Assembly: GCA_029907045.1 (NCBI GenBank)
Contig: JARYMR010000051.1
Location: 1 to 9,696, forward strand
Source: Candidatus Bathyarchaeota archaeon
GTDB taxonomy: Archaea > Thermoproteota > Bathyarchaeia > Bathyarchaeales > UBA233
Direction of reading: 5' to 3'
DNA: 9,696 bases
Made by a program: the position numbers and the translations under genes. Below, piece after piece: positions 7,953 through 9,696 of the stretch. The first letter of the stretch is position 1. The number at the start of each line of letters is the position of its first letter. The notes under the pieces were generated by a model that saw only the letters and a list, made by a program, of their open reading frames with translations, was not told the DNA's origin and made no database searches.

Positions 7953-8909
7953 ATGGGAATTATTCACTTTGCGGGACTTGGCAAGTCCCCGGGCGCCGTA
8001 ACCGCAGGTTTATCCTATCTAAAAAATGAGGTTGGAGATAGCACAGATTACGGGAGAATAGTGGAAGGTTTGGTCATATTTACATCTCCCGAAATACTAG
8101 ATGGGAAGGAAAAAGCATACCTATCTACTGATAATGAATATATGACGAGAACTGTCCGTAAAAGATGGGCTGATAGATTAGAGAACCCATTTGAAATCGT
8201 AAAAGAATTTATATATCATGAATTTGAAGACATAGATTTCCATGTTTGCGAAGTAGATGTTAACAATTTCAGCGAATGCTTCGAAGTAATCGCTAAAACC
8301 TTACTTAAGTTCCATCATCCTGGTGAAGTGGGAAAGCACATATGGGCGAATTTAACTGGTGGGACAAATGTATTAAATGCTGCGTTAATGCAAGTGGCCT
8401 ATTTTAGCGGTTTTATTCCCATATTATACTATACTTTCGTGGCTAACGTAAAAGAAGACGGTGGGTTTCTGAAGCCATTCAGTAGGGATGAAAGTGAATT
8501 TGACTTTAGGAAAATTTATGTCTTCAAAGCGATATTTGATGAGAGATATCAATACATACTTGAGGAATTGGAAAGCAGTAGAGGAAAATGGCTTACCAGT
8601 TCTGACCTCCTAACGAGGCTTAAAGGAAAGCGCCCTGATTTATTCGAAGAGATGGATTTAACATCATTTCGACGTGATTTTCTTAATACCATGCTCGGTG
8701 TACAACGTAAAGGAGAACGCGCTAAAGGTCAAGAAGATCTAAATAGCATCAGTAAAGATGGGGAGGGCATGCTAGGGATAATACGGTCTCCCTTATTTAA
8801 AGCACTGCTAAGACAAACTTGTTACTCTTTAGGGGAAATCGAGAAATTAACTGAAGACCTAAAAATTAACAGGATTGGAAGTCTAGGAGAAAGGAAATGG
8901 AAACTATAA
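7953..8909 (+). CDS. CARF-domain protein with C-terminal winged-helix-like region, no HEPN nuclease motif
   Basis: The 318-residue product opens with IIHFAGLGKSPGAVTAGL (3-20), a Rossmann-type first strand and loop like those of CARF proteins. It carries NLTGGTNVLNAAL (133-145), the conserved CARF ligand-pocket motif that binds cyclic oligoadenylate. The sandwich ends near ILYYTFV (157-163). After a linker, residues about 196-285 (RYQYILEELES..., SSDLLTRLKG, LTSFRRDFLN) look like a winged helix. I see no R-x4-6-H motif of a HEPN ribonuclease and no clear restriction-type nuclease motif. It therefore differs from Csx1/Csm6 and is closer in layout to CARF-HTH regulators such as Csa3, though not recognisably a member. 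Expected role: sensing the messenger made by Cas10. It follows cmr6 by ten bases and overlaps csx3 by 13. The CARF call is firm; the winged helix is moderate; regulation is inference. Confidence 0.75.
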   Translation: MGIIHFAGLGKSPGAVTAGLSYLKNEVGDSTDYGRIVEGLVIFTSPEILDGKEKAYLSTDNEYMTRTVRKRWADRLENPFEIVKEFIYHEFEDIDFHVCEVDVNNFSECFEVIAKTLLKFHHPGEVGKHIWANLTGGTNVLNAALMQVAYFSGFIPILYYTFVANVKEDGGFLKPFSRDESEFDFRKIYVFKAIFDERYQYILEELESSRGKWLTSSDLLTRLKGKRPDLFEEMDLTSFRRDFLNTMLGVQRKGERAKGQEDLNSISKDGEGMLGIIRSPLFKALLRQTCYSLGEIEKLTEDLKINRIGSLGERKWKL

Positions 8910-9196
8910 AGTTCAAATCTGATGAAAAAGACGAGTACACAACTATTTCTTTTGAGCTAAATAATGCTATTACTCCCGCTGTTTTGTCTTTCATAGCACC
9001 GCCAAAAGTTAATTCTACAAAAGGCGTTATACTAAGTGGTCGGGGTCCTGTTTGGCTTTATGGTTATCTTGTCCATTACTATCACATGACAAGATTCATA
9101 GCAATTTATGATCCCCGAATAGGAGGAGCTGTTGTCATAGAATCCCACACCCATGGACACAAGATTGGAGATGTAATAAAGATGGTGCAGACATAG
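8897..9196 (+). CDS. csx3: Csx3 family ring nuclease (Crn3) degrading cyclic tetra-adenylate
   Basis: This 99-residue protein matches the Csx3 family (AF1864 type). The signature GVILSGRGPVWLYGYLVHYYH (43-63) is followed by FIAIYDPRIGGAVVIESH (67-84) and a terminal GDVI (91-94). H60, H63, D72, R74 and H84 are candidates for the conserved active-site and ligand residues. Csx3 members are known to bind cA4 between stacked dimers and linearise it, switching off type III signalling; an earlier report described Mn-dependent RNA deadenylation. The ATG lies inside the end of the CARF gene (13-base overlap) with a GGAGAAAGGA ribosome site at 8886-8895, so sensor and eraser are translationally coupled. 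This is the stand-alone form, without the fused kinase-like domain found in some relatives. It is the last gene of the operon. Confidence 0.9.
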   Translation: METIKFKSDEKDEYTTISFELNNAITPAVLSFIAPPKVNSTKGVILSGRGPVWLYGYLVHYYHMTRFIAIYDPRIGGAVVIESHTHGHKIGDVIKMVQT

Positions 9197-9250
9197 GAAT
9201 TTATATTATCAAATTCTTTAACTTTCAATTTCTTTGGGCTTTTTTTCTTG
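9197..9250 (+). terminator. Probable operon terminator: weak AT hairpin then T-rich tract
   Basis: Directly after the csx3 stop is an inverted repeat GAATTT (9197-9202) / AAATTC (9211-9216) with an eight-base loop. Further downstream is a seven-T run (9240-9246) within a T-rich stretch from 9216. The T tract is the kind of signal that ends transcription in archaea; the hairpin has few G-C pairs and may be incidental. Confidence 0.5.
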
Positions 9251-9271
9251 AACTATATACATACATTGGCA

Positions 9272-9290
9272 CCCTTTATAGATCAAAGGG
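9272..9290. repeat. Short inverted repeat CCCTTT / AAAGGG
   Basis: Perfect six-base arms (9272-9277 and 9285-9290) flank a seven-base loop in the gap between the convergent csx3 and HTH/membrane genes. It could be part of a terminator for the - strand gene, but no T run follows it on that strand. It could equally be chance in a sequence of this composition. Confidence 0.3.
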
Positions 9291-9329
9291 CTTGAGCTGT
9301 GTTACAATAAAACGGCTGCTTTCACTACG

Positions 9330-9372
9330 TTAAGCCTGGAAAATCTGAGAGCTTAAACCTTGAGTTTTCCAG
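9330..9372. repeat. Two interleaved inverted repeats at the 3' end of the - strand gene
   Basis: TTAAGC (9330-9335) pairs with GCTTAA (9351-9356), and CTGGAAAA (9336-9343) pairs with TTTTCCAG (9365-9372). All arms match perfectly. The pairs interleave, so they cannot both form a simple hairpin; they are alternatives or a pseudoknot-like fold. They span the stop codon and last codons of the HTH/membrane gene and may mark its transcript end. Function is not shown. Confidence 0.35.
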
Positions 9373-9696
9373 TTGTTAGGTTACCTAGGAACCATAAGGC
9401 GAAAATACCGAGTGGAATTCCCACGAGTACGCCTCCAACTAAAAGAGACCCCGGTGGGTTACCGCTTTGACTCTCTTTATCAACGTTAGCTCCTACGTCC
9501 TTTTCGAGAACAGTCTCTGGTACAACTAACTGACCCCTTTCTCTAGGTTTGGTCATGTCGCCGGGTTTTTTGTCTAAGGCGTTGTAGACTGAGACTCTGC
9601 TGAGCCCCATATCGCTTGCAATGTCTTCAATGGGTTGGCCTTGAAGCCGACTCTCCTGAATCTCCAATGCTGGAACAGCCTCGCTTTCACCCCTTA
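9353..9696 (-). CDS. Small protein with N-terminal helix-turn-helix and one C-terminal membrane segment (partial at its start)
   Basis: The frame is open from the window edge to a TAA at 9355-9353, so the gene probably begins outside the window. The only start inside is a TTG at 9667, which would give 104 residues and would cut into what looks like continuing protein (EAVPALEIQE). Counting from that TTG, residues 11-31 (QPIEDIASDMGLSRVSVYNA) form a clear helix-turn-helix of the resolvase/transposase-linker kind. A polar, Pro/Glu/Lys-rich linker follows (32-72), then one hydrophobic segment at about 74-96 (SLLVGGVLVGIPLGIFALWF) and a short basic tail. This suggests a membrane-anchored DNA-binding protein. 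I do not recognise a family. It is convergent with the cmr operon and need not belong to the CRISPR system. Confidence 0.6.
   Translation of the reverse strand, partial: RGESEAVPALEIQESRLQGQPIEDIASDMGLSRVSVYNALDKKPGDMTKPRERGQLVVPETVLEKDVGANVDKESQSGNPPGSLLVGGVLVGIPLGIFALWFLGNLTTGKLKV

Noticed and set aside
7953..8909. Reading this gene as Csx1/Csm6 (HEPN ribonuclease)
   Set aside because: The CARF half fits, but no R-x4-6-H motif is present in the C-terminal half, which looks like a winged helix instead.
9197..9352. Possible CRISPR array start or small RNA gene after csx3
   Set aside because: No direct repeats or tRNA-like fold are seen; the stretch is T-rich with short inverted repeats only.

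Overview
The window is dominated by one complete type III-B CRISPR-Cas effector operon on the + strand: cmr1, cmr2 (cas10), cmr3, cmr4, cmr5, cmr6, followed by a CARF-domain protein and the ring nuclease Csx3 (about 913-9196). Every junction is an overlap or a gap of 10 bases or less, so the eight genes look like a single transcription unit. A Cas6-type pre-crRNA endoribonuclease lies divergently on the - strand (677 down to base 1), and its C-terminal end is cut off by the window edge. At the far end a separate - strand gene (9696 to 9353), truncated at its start, encodes a small protein with a helix-turn-helix followed by one membrane segment.

The host is probably an archaeon. The divergent region has AT-rich boxes resembling archaeal TATA elements rather than bacterial -35/-10 pairs, the operon ends in a T-rich tract, and cmr plus csx3 sets are common in archaea. 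Type III-B loci also occur in bacteria, and I cannot name a lineage. The base composition is AT-rich in the cmr genes. The cas6 sense strand is instead rich in G and T and very poor in C.

Layout: 1-677 cas6 (partial, -); 678-912 divergent promoter region with no gene; 913-7942 cmr1-6; 7953-8909 CARF/winged-helix protein; 8897-9196 csx3; 9197-9352 T-rich terminator and inverted repeats, no gene; 9353-9696 HTH/membrane protein (partial, -). No CRISPR array, cas1/cas2, transposase or RNA gene is visible.

Expected working of the system: Cas6 cuts pre-crRNA. Cmr1-6 assemble on the crRNA and bind target RNA, and Cmr4 cleaves it. Cas10 has both an HD motif and a GGDD polymerase motif, so it should make cyclic oligoadenylate when activated. 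The CARF protein should sense that messenger and Csx3 should degrade it. The usual HEPN ribonuclease output (Csx1/Csm6) is absent here. The CARF protein instead ends in a predicted winged helix, so the output of this locus may be transcriptional, or its nuclease effector may lie elsewhere. That is the most interesting open point in the window.
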